DNA of 64,000 nt from Moniliophthora roreri. Lineage: Eukaryota > Basidiomycota > Agaricomycetes > Agaricales > Marasmiaceae. The notes below the pieces were generated by a model that was given only the letters and a program-made list of their open reading frames with translations, was not told the DNA's origin and ran no database searches. The stretch covers positions 372,001 to 436,000 of the forward strand of contig LATX02000154.1 in the NCBI GenBank assembly GCA_001466705.2, in the 5' to 3' direction. This document shows positions 1 to 10,302 of the stretch, one piece after another (position 1 is the first letter of the stretch; each line of letters begins with the position of its first letter). Position numbers and translations under genes: made by a program.

Positions 1-1053
1 CATTCTCAGCGACGACGAGGAGCGGTGAAAAACAATAATGGGGCCTTACTGGATGTTGAAGGTATGCCACTTGCATTCGTTCAATGTAATAAACAATTTA
101 ACACTCACTAGGTACCCACTATTACTGAAATGTTGTGGCCCCCCACCAATTTTGTCTTCTAGACCTTTAGAGCATGTTGGTAGTGAGTCTATCATGTTGC
201 GCTCCTTATATTCACTTCAGACCATCCATCTAGTCTGCTCCCAGGAGCTTTCCTTTGCGCGGCGGGCGCCGTCGCACCGGAGACACGCAAGTCTCGTCGT
301 TGGCGCGGAGCCTCGAGGACAACTCACAGATGGATTCTATCAGCCTTTATGCATCTATTGAAGGCATGAGCAATCTCTTCCTTGTGTAATACGATGACTT
401 CCCCGTATTTCGCAGGCAGGAGTGATTTCCGGGAGGCAAATCACAGATATCGCCCAGTTTAGTGGTCCTACTTTACGAGGAATTGATTGACAATATTTTG
501 CAACTTAGCAACCTAGAGATTAGAGGTCTTTCGGAGAAACCCTGGGTTCTGCTCTTGGCTTCCGCCATTATCTACAATCTGATACACCATGCTACTGGCA
601 TCATGCCCTGAGGCACAGAGCGATGTTTTCTAATAAGGCTGTTGTTGCAGGAAACCCGCTTCTTACCAACAAACAGTATTCAACTTCATCAATACCTTAT
701 GCATAAAGGAAACGACATAGACCCACAACTTAATGGAAAAGGATCCTTTGGAACCTCGCATCTCGTCAAATATCCCCACAATCATGGATGAAACGCCGCC
801 TGGAGTTGGGCGTCCAGCGCCGTTTCAAGTTGTATGAGTCTCGGCAAGCAAATCAAGACAGTTCGAGTACAGTTTCCGTCCCCTATATCCCTGGCGGACG
901 TCGACAAAAGGGAGATAAGGCTTGTCAGGCTCAGATGGGTACCAATGTCGCTACCACCAACTCCTCAAATAAATAGATTTCCCATCAGACTTCGTGGTTC
1001 TGGGCGGGTTTCATCCGAGCTGAAACCGCTGATTCAATATCAATCGTTTAAAT
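1..1053. other. Unassigned sequence before the terpene cyclase remnant
   Basis: No gene could be assigned. A coding-looking stretch on the plus strand around 482-611 ends with a hydrophobic segment (PWVLLLASAIIYNLIHH) and a stop, and a short open stretch begins with an ATG near 733. Neither matches a family I know. Because the terpene cyclase downstream is broken and its conserved N-terminal part was not clearly found, some of 800-1050 may be decayed 5' exons of that gene. Confidence 0.3.
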
Positions 1054-2153
1054 TTGCGGGATAGAAGAATGTATCCTTCAACTAAACCTCACAGCAACAT
1101 GCCTATCGACGTCTCTGTAGCTTTACAAAATTTCTGCACGTTCTCTGCTGTCATGCACGTTGAAGAGCCACAAATCGCCGCTACCCAGCGTAAAATTCGC
1201 AAGGTTTTCCAGCCTTATATGCTCAAATCACTGCATGCACGGCATTACTCTGAAGGGCCCCACGGAAACGTATACGCCATGACCTTTTACCAGGGACCTA
1301 TTGAACGAGCCATGCTCTCCGCTGAGCTTCTCGGGGAGTTATAGTTGTATGACGGTGCGTTCATTCCTCCTCGTGTACATTCCGATCTAACGTTTCCATT
1401 CAGATGTAACAGAAGCTCTACCGCGAGAACGAGCCGGCCTAGAACACGAAATAGCAGAACACGGTAGCCTGACCTCTCGCGTCGAGGTCAAATCGTGCAT
1501 GGCCAATTACTTTCGGGACCTCGCTGGTCGAATGATGACGCTGGATCTTGAGGGTGCTCCATTCCTGATTGGCCAGCTTCATCAGCATTTTTCTGAATAT
1601 GACAAGAGGTCGGCGGTATATGAGACGATGGAGGATTATATGAACGTTTAGGACTTTTAAATGTCGGGTTTAGGTTCATGCCTTTCTCTCGTTCTCGTTG
1701 TTTATGCCCAGCCCAGCAAACTCATGCATCCATTCGTATGTGCAGAATAAAGGTCGTTGCGACGCAATGGTGCCACTCTATCTACTTGACCGATGAAGAG
1801 AATGTTCTCTGCCAAGACCTTTATGCCTCGGCAAGTCGGGCGTTGGCCCTGAGCAACGATTACTGGTCAATGAACGTCGAGAAGAGAACGATGTAGACGA
1901 AGACGTTCCGATACCGAATGCCGTTTCGGTCATTATGAGGCAGTATGGTATGAAGGAGAAAGACGCAAAGCTTTTGCTCAAGGGCATGATTGTTGAAGAG
2001 GAGCAGATAGTGAGGAAGTTGGGTATGGGGATACTCAAGGGCGAGATATCGAAAAACGTCCGAAACCTTGTTGTTAGGGTTTATTTTGTTCTTGGTGCCA
2101 ATGGTTTTTGGAGTTCCACTTGTCCTAGGTATAACGGCGTATGTGCCGAGTAG
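1054..2153 (+). pseudogene. Class I terpene cyclase, broken
   Basis: Class I terpene cyclases ionise a prenyl diphosphate using two metal-binding motifs. Both are visible here. The aspartate-rich motif DDVTE is formed across a 49-nt intron (about 1355-1403), just after LGEL. The second motif NDYWSMNVE fits NDxxSxxxE and lies near 1855-1881. The C-terminal stretch FWSSTCPRYN (about 2107-2136) holds the late Arg-Tyr pair typical of the family. The middle exon ends in TMEDYMNV, like the conserved TLEEY segment. The layout resembles the cyclase domain of fungal di/sesterterpene synthases, without a prenyltransferase domain. The gene is damaged. TAG at 1342-1344 stands where Trp is expected, just before the DDxxE motif. 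A stop follows YMNV at about 1648, and a one-base shift near 1885 separates the NSE motif from the rest. These could be sequencing errors, but three together suggest a pseudogene. Substrate and product cannot be told. Confidence 0.72.
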
Positions 2154-2252
2154 CAACTGGTAGATTGTTTTCTTATTTCATAGAGTATTACATCTCTTCG
2201 AGGACGGACGCTGAACTCCAAGGTCTCCTTCCCTCGTCCTGGCCCGCGTGCT

Positions 2253-2634
2253 TCACATGAGATCAACCGGGATACAATCAATGGCCACTAAAGGAGCTGC
2301 ATAAACCAAATGTCAGCTTCTAGTTCTCCAGATCATACTCGAGCACTCACCGAGACTGTTATCCTTGCAACATACAACCGTATGTGGACATGGATTCGAC
2401 GGAGCCCCAATGACACTTATCGGATCACATGTGTAACCCGTTATGGTGTTTGGGTCCTGTATGACGATCCCGAGAAGAGGAAGGATGACTGAAGAGACAG
2501 GACCATCTGCACGTTCGACGATCTGGCAGCAGAGTAGCGGCGCGGCGGTACATTGACTCGGAGAGATGCCCCGTCGTGTGGCGACCGCAAGAGTTGATGT
2601 TATTAGAGTCGAGAGAGAAAATTTGAGAGCGCAT
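2253..2634 (-). CDS. Class I hydrophobin with a frameshift near the signal peptide
   Basis: Hydrophobins are small secreted proteins that self-assemble into amphipathic films on hyphae and fruiting bodies. Two minus-strand exons, split by a 54-nt intron (2297-2350, GTGAGT...TGCAG), give the full eight-cysteine pattern C-CC-C-C-CC-C: SQC, LLCCQ, GYTC, NPC, VVCCKDN and, after the intron, AIDCIPVDLM then stop. The residues between cysteines (6, about 32, 12, 5 and 12) fit class I. The only good start is the ATG at 2632-2634, with a TATAAA about 36 nt upstream (2670-2675). That ATG is one base out of frame with the cysteine-rich part. An extra base about eight codons in would explain this, since MRSQIFSL followed by TLITSTLAVA makes a normal signal peptide. 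So it is either a recent pseudogene or carries one sequencing error. Confidence 0.78.
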
Positions 2635-2669
2635 TTCGATGTTGGTTTGGGGGGGTACTGAGGTGGGAG

Positions 2670-2675
2670 TTTATA
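2670..2675 (-). promoter_or_regulatory. TATA box of the hydrophobin gene
   Basis: TATAAA on the minus strand, about 36 nt before the hydrophobin start codon. Highly expressed fungal hydrophobin genes often have such a box. The call rests on the match and its position only. Confidence 0.4.
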
Positions 2676-2963
2676 TGGTAGTCCAGACCCTGCACGGGAG
2701 ACAGTAGTCGTGCCTGGCAGCAGACACCATCGATAACCTCAACTGTCAGTAATTCAATCAAACGTCTCGTTACACTAGCCTCGAGAGGATAGTAAGCCAG
2801 GTACGAGTACCACAGTCTCACAGCCCTGCAAGCTAGCCCAGCATAACGTCTGTCATTCCGGGGGCTCGTATCAGCCATTGGCATATCCATCCACGTTCCA
2901 GAACAATCCTACGAATACACTTTTAGCGGTTTTCCCGCTGCTTGCAACGATAATACATACACG

Positions 2964-5083
2964 TTACCCGTCCAACCCCACCTTCACCCCAACAACGCCC
3001 AACGCCCCTCTAACCACCCCCAACACAACGCCCATCACGCACCCTACAAGCGCTCGTGCACCCATACGCTCAAAGACGTCAAAGCACAACGCCAACAGCC
3101 ATACAGCGCCTCCGGAAGTAGCACCGGACCCATGTCCATGATACGTCCCGCACCCGCTCTTCACAGGTCTATAGGCAAGCTCTCCAACCCTCGCAGGTGT
3201 CGTCTCATCACCTTCGGGAAGCATGATAGACCAAGGGAGCTTCACACCTCCAACGTATCTCGTAGCAGCCAAAAGGCCCGAAGTGAACCCGTCTTCGTGG
3301 AACCCGTACTTGAGGTATGCGCCTGCGTAGCTTATCCCGCGAGTTCCTTGGATAGTGGGCATGAGAGTTTGGGCTTTCACGGCCTGGATGGATAATATGT
3401 TAAGGAAGAAGATGGAGGGAGAAGACATGAAGAACGTACTTGACTATCCAAAACCGGATGATCATACGCATACCTTCCGACTATCCTGTCCGGATCCGGC
3501 TCAAACGGTGGGTTGAGCGTAACCAGTACAGGGCCGTACTTGCTCTCTGGGATGTGTTGGAGGTCGTTCATGCCGTAGGTTCTACGAAGAGCATCAGGGT
3601 TAGTTGAGTTGGTTAAGGGAATGGGTAAAACGACCGACAAAGCAACACGATCGCAGTTTGCCTTGCGTTTGGCCGTTGCAGGATCCAGCTCAGAGTATGT
3701 AAGGTAGTTCCAGCATGACCATGCGAGGCGGCTTCGAGGCATAAGCTGCACCGAACGAAATCAGACTTTATTGCTGCCAGCAGGTTAAGAGACCTCACCT
3801 TCTCATCGTTATGCAGAACTGCATGGTTCTTATTCCACTGGAACATCCCTAGGATGGCCTGTTCCTCCGATGAAAGCCCACTGCCGGCTTTGAGAATCGA
3901 CAACGCGGTGTCGGAATGACATGCGAGGATAACGTGGTCGTATTCTTGGACATCACCAGAATCGGTGGTGAGAGTTACTCTTGGGCTGTAAAGGACGAGC
4001 TGTCAGACGCTTTTCAGCGAGCGATGGAGGAGAGATTCACCGTACTTGGAGTCATCTTCGGTTTTGATGGTAGATAGTGAGGTAATGGGTGTTGAGAGGT
4101 GAAGCTGGGAAGAGGGTAAAGACGACAGAATCGTTTGAACATATTGACGGCTGGAATAGTGATCAGCGTACGTCTGGTGAGACGGGTGGAGAGGTGTACC
4201 TTCCGCCAGGAATGGTAAGCCATGAGGGCTTTCCGGTGATTTGTAGCAAATGATGGTTATGCATGAACTGGATTAACGTTCGAGCAGGGAAGTCGAGGGC
4301 GCACTTGTCAGGAGGTGTGTTCCAAATTGCGGCTGTCATCGGCTATCCAAGAGTCAGCATAAGGTTTTCTGGAGACAAAGAAAAGTCTTACAATGAGGTA
4401 ATTGTCGCTGAACGACTCCGAGTAACCATTCTGCGTCAGATAGTCCCCAATGGACATGTCTATCCAGGTGTCGTCTCCAGAATTCCACTGAGCGATAAGA
4501 CGCCTAGCAGAGGCATTAAACCGCAATACATCGTATATCATGCGCCACATGTTGGGATCCAAAAGCCGGCCAAGTTGACAGAATATGGTTCTTAGGTTGT
4601 CACCGGCCCACTCAAACTTTCCGTGGTCGCGAGATATGCTGAAGGTCATTTCAGTGGGTTTAATGGGTATCTTTGGGTACATTTCGAGGAACCGAAGGAA
4701 GTTTGGATATGTGCATGGGTTGAAGACAATCTAGGAGCAATATCGTGAGACCGAAGTTCGGCCTATCAAAAGTTGAAAAAAAAAAACATACAAATCCGCT
4801 AAAAAGAAATCGGTGAGCACTGACCCATTCTCAGGGAATGAAATACGCACGTATCGACATCAATGCTTTCCCTGTCCTTGCTAGCTCCTGGCTTGGTGTA
4901 TGTTACAGTATTCGCATGCCCTCCTGGTCGACTGTCTGCCTCGTATAAATGCACTTCATGGTCGCTAAATTCGTTCAAAGCCTGAGAGAAAGTGAATGAT
5001 CAACTCTTTAAGGACCAAGAAAAATTGCTTACCCAGGTAGCTGCAAGTCCAGAGACACCGGAGCCGACGACAGCGACCTTCAT
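2964..5083 (-). CDS. FAD-dependent oxidoreductase (amine oxidase-like fold), multi-exon
   Basis: The start ATG at 5081-5083 begins MKVAVVGSGVSGLAAT, a Rossmann dinucleotide-binding motif (GxGxxG) at the very N-terminus, as expected for an FAD enzyme. The first intron is 4982-5032 (51 nt). Exon 2 gives LNEFSDHEVHLYEADSRPGG, the end of the second Rossmann strand with its acidic ribose-binding residue and the following RPGGHANT motif, then SIDVDT and, after a small intron, GF and the block FNPCTYPNFLRFLEMYPKIP. Later exons give the core (DHGKFEWAGDNLRTIF), LLQITGKPSWLTIPGG, a strand DVQEYDHVILACHSDTAL, NKNHAVLHNDEKLMP and ISYAGAYLKYGFHEDGF, the C-terminal FAD-binding part of the NAD(P)/FAD flavoprotein family common in fungi. 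The last exon ends at 2964 with a Gly/Val-rich hydrophobic tail. No internal stop was seen if about seven short introns are removed. The substrate is unknown. It runs in the same direction as the hydrophobin, 330 bp away. Confidence 0.85.
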
Positions 5084-5183
5084 GGTGGTCGGGAAGGAAG
5101 TTCAAGGCGTGTCCAGCAACGAGCGGGCAACAACCGGAAGTGACTGGGCAACGATCGAAAAGTTCACGATCGGGTGACTTGCA

Positions 5184-5535
5184 CATGACTGTGACGTCAC
5201 GGTCTGGACCTGATCGAGCTCAGAGCAATTTAATTTTTTTTGATTATCTGGCCTCTCACCACTGTGATCTATAGTACGTCCAGTCAGATGGAATGCTTGT
5301 ACCATGAAGTCACCCGGCTGTTGTTCCCATCATCTATCTTCATGTCGACAATGTCAAAAGTTGGTGTTGCGTACCCACAGGCGCCCGCCGTCGGGCAGTG
5401 TATGGGCGCGTTTGAGCCCGCAGGGCCGCATCTGTGATATTGTCACAAAGAAGGTAAGTACGCAGTCCTATTTACCTCAGGTCAGTTCTTATCTATGCTC
5501 AAAAAGTTCACAGTCTAACGCACCCCTTTGAGGGG
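5184..5535. other. Intergenic stretch upstream of the FAD oxidoreductase
   Basis: This stretch holds the likely promoter of the minus-strand oxidoreductase. No coding or repeat signal was recognised. Confidence 0.4.
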
Positions 5536-5751
5536 TTAAGCGTTGGACCTTCCCCGTGCAAAGTACTTCTGACACGCCACGTACATTTCTAGACCGAGAT
5601 ACCCTTCTTCATTCGCTGCCTGGCCTCGGGCTTTGGTAAGGGCGATGTCTATCAACGATGAACGCCACTCACTGTGAACCTTAGATAGCCGGCAGGGTCG
5701 TTGGTTCGTGGTAACCTCGATTGACCGCATTGTATTTTTGGGTGTTGGCAT
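5536..5751 (-). CDS. Small hypothetical ORF (71 residues)
   Basis: An open frame of 71 codons, beginning MPTPKNTMRSIEVTT and ending YVACQKYFARGRSNA. The composition looks protein-like (charged, helix-prone, few low-complexity runs). It may be the last exon of a short gene or a chance ORF. I do not recognise it. It lies between two divergent genes, in the likely promoter region of the DUF6534 gene downstream. Confidence 0.25.
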   Translation of the reverse strand: MPTPKNTMRSIEVTTNQRPCRLSKVHSEWRSSLIDIALTKARGQAANEEGYLGLEMYVACQKYFARGRSNA

Positions 5752-5845
5752 CCTTGTTCTCGTTCGCTACCTTTTCACACTCTCTAGCTTGCTTTCCTTC
5801 CTTGATCCCGGCCTAGCAGGTCGATTTTTCTTTTGAACTCGTGTC

Positions 5846-8123
5846 ATGGCCAGTAGTCTTGCACGTGGAGTAGACTTGTCCTCACTTGTGGATCCGATTT
5901 TCTATGGTGCGTATATACCTGCTCCTTTGTGACGTTGTACTGTACTAATGATCATCATCCTCCCGAAGGAGCTTTGATTTCTGTCTGGTTCGCTGCTCAA
6001 TATTTCCTGGGTTGCATCGTGCTCACGAACTTTCGGTGGCCAGTCTCTTCGGAATATGCATATCACAAACATGGACCTACTTCAACACTAATGACGACAG
6101 ATGGCCGCTTCAGAGCATAGTCTGTTTTCCTCTCGCTCTATATGCAAAAAACATACAAACTTGATATTATCATCTCTATTCAGATTGGTTTCCTTTTGTA
6201 TGGTTGCTTATTATTGGAACAATTCAACCGCCTTACTCGCATTCGCCTCCTCAGTGCTTTGGTTTTCGGATGCACCCTTCTCGAGACGTTAATGTTACAC
6301 CATTATTTCGTGCGTCTAACACCCTTCTTGTCTCTCTCCGAAACTTCCATCTTACTCTTTCTTTCCAGATAGCCAACTTTGGAAATATCCTCGAATTCAC
6401 CCTTATCACGCCGTTCGTCCCTTTTTTCCTCCGACTCTTATATATACCAACTTGGTTGTTTTAGGGAGCTGTCGGTGCTTACCCTATTCACTCTTGTGGT
6501 TACCGTCATGTCAGTCCACACAATAAACATCTCCGTCCCGAGTCATCCCTTTGCTAACGTACACGTCTTACACGCAGGTCCGACCTTATCTTCGCATCTC
6601 GTGTTTGGCGCCGTAAGTCCTAATAGTGTCAGAAATCCTTTTGTCCATCACGGCTAACTAGATCTGGGGTAGTACAAAGAGTCCATTGGTCATTCACAGC
6701 TATTATCGTGCGTGTCATTCCTTTTTTTCCGTCCATCTTTTTTTAACTCGGTTTCGGTTTCGGTTCCGGATTATCTATTTTGCTTTTAGGTTGCGACGGC
6801 GATCGGTGCACTGAGTATGTTTCTCTCTTTTGCTGTTAAAGCTGTTAAAGTCCAGAAAGAGGCGCTTAAACTTGTATTTCGTTGATAGTTCCCGGCATCA
6901 GTAAGTTCTCCGACGGACCATTCCCAACCCTGAAGACCCTGTGTTCTTATTACCCGTTGTAGAAATGGTCAATGCGGTGTTCACAGTTCCGAGGGTGTCG
7001 ACATTGATTGCTGCTGAACGCAAGGTACTTTTTTCGCATCAATTCGTATTGAGAGGAAGCTGACGGGACGTATGACAGATAGAAGTAGGGTTCATCAATA
7101 TCCTCGCCGCTCTCTCGCAATGTACAGCTACGGCGGCGTTGTGGTGGTCATTCAAAGCACATATGAGTGAAGTTATGAAGTGCGTGTCTTGGTTAGTATC
7201 TTTTTTTTTTTTTTTTGCTGACGAGAATATAAAGTACGCCGCAAACGATCCTCCAACGTCTGATGATGATCGCTGTTAATCGTGGTGCCTTGCTCACAAT
7301 ATGCCAGTTGATGGTGGCATTTATGTATTTTTATCACCCGGAGAAGTTTTATTGGTGATTTTCATACCATGTCCCGGAGAGACCAAGTAATAATGGGCGG
7401 AATTTACTAGGGCACCATTCCATTCAGTACTTGCGCCGTTATATTATACGACTATGCGTGAGTCGTCTCTTTGATTTTTCTCGTCAGTCGTTTGACGTAC
7501 TGACAATCCCATAGTTGCGACATTGAACGCGCGGAACGAATTCGGTCGGGAGAAGAAGGACCTCCCTGTGGGTCAAAGTACCACAAACCTCTTTGGTACA
7601 GGAACCTATCGTATGGAGAATGACGTAGATTTCGGTGTTCCTCTACCTTCATTGCCTGTAGCGCGGTCAAGAGAGGTATGGGTGCACATTGTCCCCGTCT
7701 CTACTTGTACTTACGACCTGAGCAGGACATTGAAACCGGATATGGATCCTCTGGGCTCGTAAAAAGGGAGGTAAACAAGGAGAAGGAAGAAAATGAATCC
7801 ACCACGATGAATCTAAGAACGTTTTTGGTTGTAAACCCTGGAACTCGTTCCCCGCCTGGCTCACCTCCTGGAACCACGGAGACGGGTGCTTATAATCCCT
7901 ACAGTGAAAGTGAGAACGGGGTACGTGTCCGGGGTTGCTTGTTGAGGAAAAACTATTTCTCATAATATTCGACCAGCGGCAGGATCAAGACCATAATATA
8001 CCCATCGAACAGAGTAATAGGGATGTGCATGTGAGCCCCCCCCCCCCTTTTTTTTTTTTGTATTCTTCTCGCTGAGGCTTCATTCACCAGGCACCCCGTC
8101 GATTGCCTCCGGTACCAATGTAG
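5846..8123 (+). CDS. DUF6534-type multi-pass membrane protein, copy 1
   Basis: This is a gene of many short exons. The ATG at 5846 gives MASSLARGVDLSS...FYG, then an intron of GTGCGT type. Exons follow for a first membrane helix (ALISVWFAAQYFLGCIVL), a second (GFLLYGCLLLEQF), a short exon with a typical basic loop (SDLIFASRVWR), a helix with GFINILAALSQCTATAALWW, and the family's best-kept block RLMMIAVNRGALLTICQLMV. Next comes the last helix, FSTCAVILYDYVATLNARN. The cytosolic tail contains TRSPPGSPPG and ends RRLPPVPM then TAG at 8121-8123. The tail is hydrophilic and proline-rich. The order of helices, the NRGALLT block and the TLNAR ending are what DUF6534 proteins of mushrooms show; their function is unknown. 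The frame holds if about 12 introns of roughly 50 nt are removed; I did not verify every splice site. Another copy follows directly at 8394. Confidence 0.7.
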
Positions 8124-8393
8124 TACAAAGGTGTTATTTATTTCTGAAACGTGGCCGAAATTTGAAATTGAGAGAGAGAGAGAGATCGAAGCACGCGTGA
8201 CCAGACACGCGTATTCTTTCCGCCAGAAAACGAGGCCTTTCCACTTTTGACTAAACCCTCACCTTTTTTCCGCTTCTTGGGGTCGTTAGGGAAAATTTAA
8301 AGAAAAGCAAAAAAAGGACGAAGGCGAACGCAAACTGAAGCCACAATCTTTCTATAAGCTTCCTTCTTTCTCTGCTTCTTGGACGATCACTGG
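8124..8393. other. Intergenic spacer between two DUF6534 genes
   Basis: Short spacer with an (AG)n run near 8171-8186 and A/T-rich stretches near 8260-8320. It presumably holds the terminator of copy 1 and the promoter of copy 2. No specific site was identified. Confidence 0.35.
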
Positions 8394-10302
8394 ATGAATT
8401 TGTGTGCTGGATATGACGGTTTTTTTTATGGTGCGTCTTCAATGTCACGGTTCCGAGTCTTGACTGGAGTTGAACGTTTATAGGGATTATCATCTCGACA
8501 TGGTACGCTCTTGGAGTTTTCTCTTTTCATGGACTTGTCGTCGTTGGAGATGTTGAGAATAACCGGATAGTATCTTTGGAGTCACACTTTGCCAGTTGTG
8601 GAACTATGTCAATACGAACTGGGATCCGTGGTGGTTGCGCTTGGTGGTATGTTATTCGAGTCTGGCTAGTAAAACAAAAGTACACCCTCGAGCTAACTGT
8701 TCTTGTCGCAGATTGCCATCTTGTAGTACGTCCGACGTCCTTGAACCCAAACTCGAGCTCATGAGATCGGATTCTTTAGTGCCTTGAACATTGCTACAAC
8801 CGTTCTCGAAATCCAGGTTATGCACTACTACTTTGTGCGTCCGCGATCTGCTTTCATTCTTCACGTGAACCTACTCAAGGTACCACCCATAGTTGGCGAA
8901 CTTTGGAGATGAGAAGGCGATGCATATCATTTCACCGTGCGTGGTTCTTCTCTTCTTCTATCTTTGTCGACGAGCTCATGTCTATTTCGTTAGGTATCTG
9001 ACGGCTCACGTATTGCTATCCGCCCTAACAACTTTCCTGTGGGTCCACTTGTCCACGCCTTTCTCATAACCTTTGACATCGTTCCCTACTAGGGTTGACA
9101 TATTCTTCGCCTTTCGGCTGTTCCTCCGTAGGCGCCTCCGCTCTCGAACTCGTTCCGATGCTCACACTGCTATACTAGTCAAGCAAGAAATCCACCAAAG
9201 CGTACCTTTTATCATAGTATGTGTCCCTTGGTCCGCTAGCGGACCTTTTTCGCTGACCTTGTCGCGAGTAGATTGTCGCCGCAATTGGCGCAACCAGTGA
9301 GCAACTCGTTCTTCACCCTCAGAGTGTCTTTCGGTTAACCATTATTGAGCAGTTAGCGGTATTTGTAAGCCCGCTCCTGCCTCTTCCCAGACACATCCTT
9401 TTAATAAACCCTCCGTGAGTCCAGTGACCGTGGTAGACTCGTTTCTACATCCGTCCCTCCCCCAGTTGGAGAAGTATTCTAGAAAGGCACGTTCTGCACT
9501 GCAACACAATTCGGGTTTCTCACACGCCCCCCAACCGCAGGTGGAAGTCGTCATTACCAATGGTCTCGCTGTTGTAGCCGAAGTCATCGCGACCGCAGCT
9601 CTAGCATGGTCGTTTCGCAAGAACAAGACGGGTGTCTCGCGGTACGCTTCCGTATTACATTTACATCTCCTCCCGAGTTTTCTTTTTCAGGGCTGACAAG
9701 GGTTGTTACCAGTACCGACTCGATCATTCAGAGACTATTCGTGCACACTATTACAAGAGGAGCCCTGTTGAGTATCGACCAGTTGCTGATGACACTGGTG
9801 TTTGTATTCGATGCGACGGGTTTAAAATGGTTAGTCAGAGAGATGACAAACTTTTTTTTTTTTCGTTTGTGGGGTTTTGCTGAGACAAAGAGGTTAACCA
9901 GGATGCCCTTCTACTTTAGCCTCAACAAGTTGTACGTGAGCACGATGAGTGAGTATCTGATATATTATTCGATCGTAGATGTACCCCCAGGCTGATAACG
10001 TTTCTGTCTTTCACAGTGGCGATGTAAGTCCCAATGTCTACCCATGTTCAAGAGCCCTCGAGCTGAACACCCCCACTCGTTCCCCAAGACTAAACTTCCG
10101 ACCTGCCTTGGTTCAGGACATGGATGCTGTCCTTGAAGTGACTCAGGTCAGGCATCCAATCGAGGAAATGAACATTTCGAGAAATAGTGCAGCTAGGGAA
10201 GAAGTGATCGAGGTACGTTCTTTTCTGCCTTTCAACGAATATTCATTTAGGATTCGGGGTGCTGATACTTTAACATAGCTTTCGAATACTTCCGAGAAGT
10301 AA
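8394..10302 (+). CDS. DUF6534-type multi-pass membrane protein, copy 2
   Basis: Same family and direction as the gene before it. The probable start is ATG 8394 (MNLCAGYDGFFYG), followed by a GTGCGT intron. The exons show GIIISTWYALGVF, the signature VTLCQLWNYVNTNWDPWWLR (in intact relatives GVTCLQ.WYYF..Y.DRWLLR), ALNIATTVLEIQVMHYYFV, the loop DIFFAFRLFLRRR and a helix VEVVITNGLAVVAEVIATAA. The conserved late block is RLFVHTITRGALLSIDQLL, then FSLNKLYVSTM. The hydrophilic tail runs through LNTPTRSPRLNFRP and ends LSNTSEK, TAA at 10300-10302. Several splice junctions in 8880-9400 are unclear, so one or two exons may be degraded. The tail shares the TRSP motif with copy 1, which supports origin by tandem duplication. 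Confidence 0.6.

Noticed and set aside
1778..2038. Minus-strand ORFs over the terpene cyclase (1778-2038, 1860-2156)
   Set aside because: Antisense of the NSE/RY part of the cyclase, where the plus strand shows clear family motifs.
8030..8060. Poly-C / poly-T run as a regulatory signal
   Set aside because: It lies within the last intron of the DUF6534 gene and is best seen as a polypyrimidine stretch or homopolymer noise.
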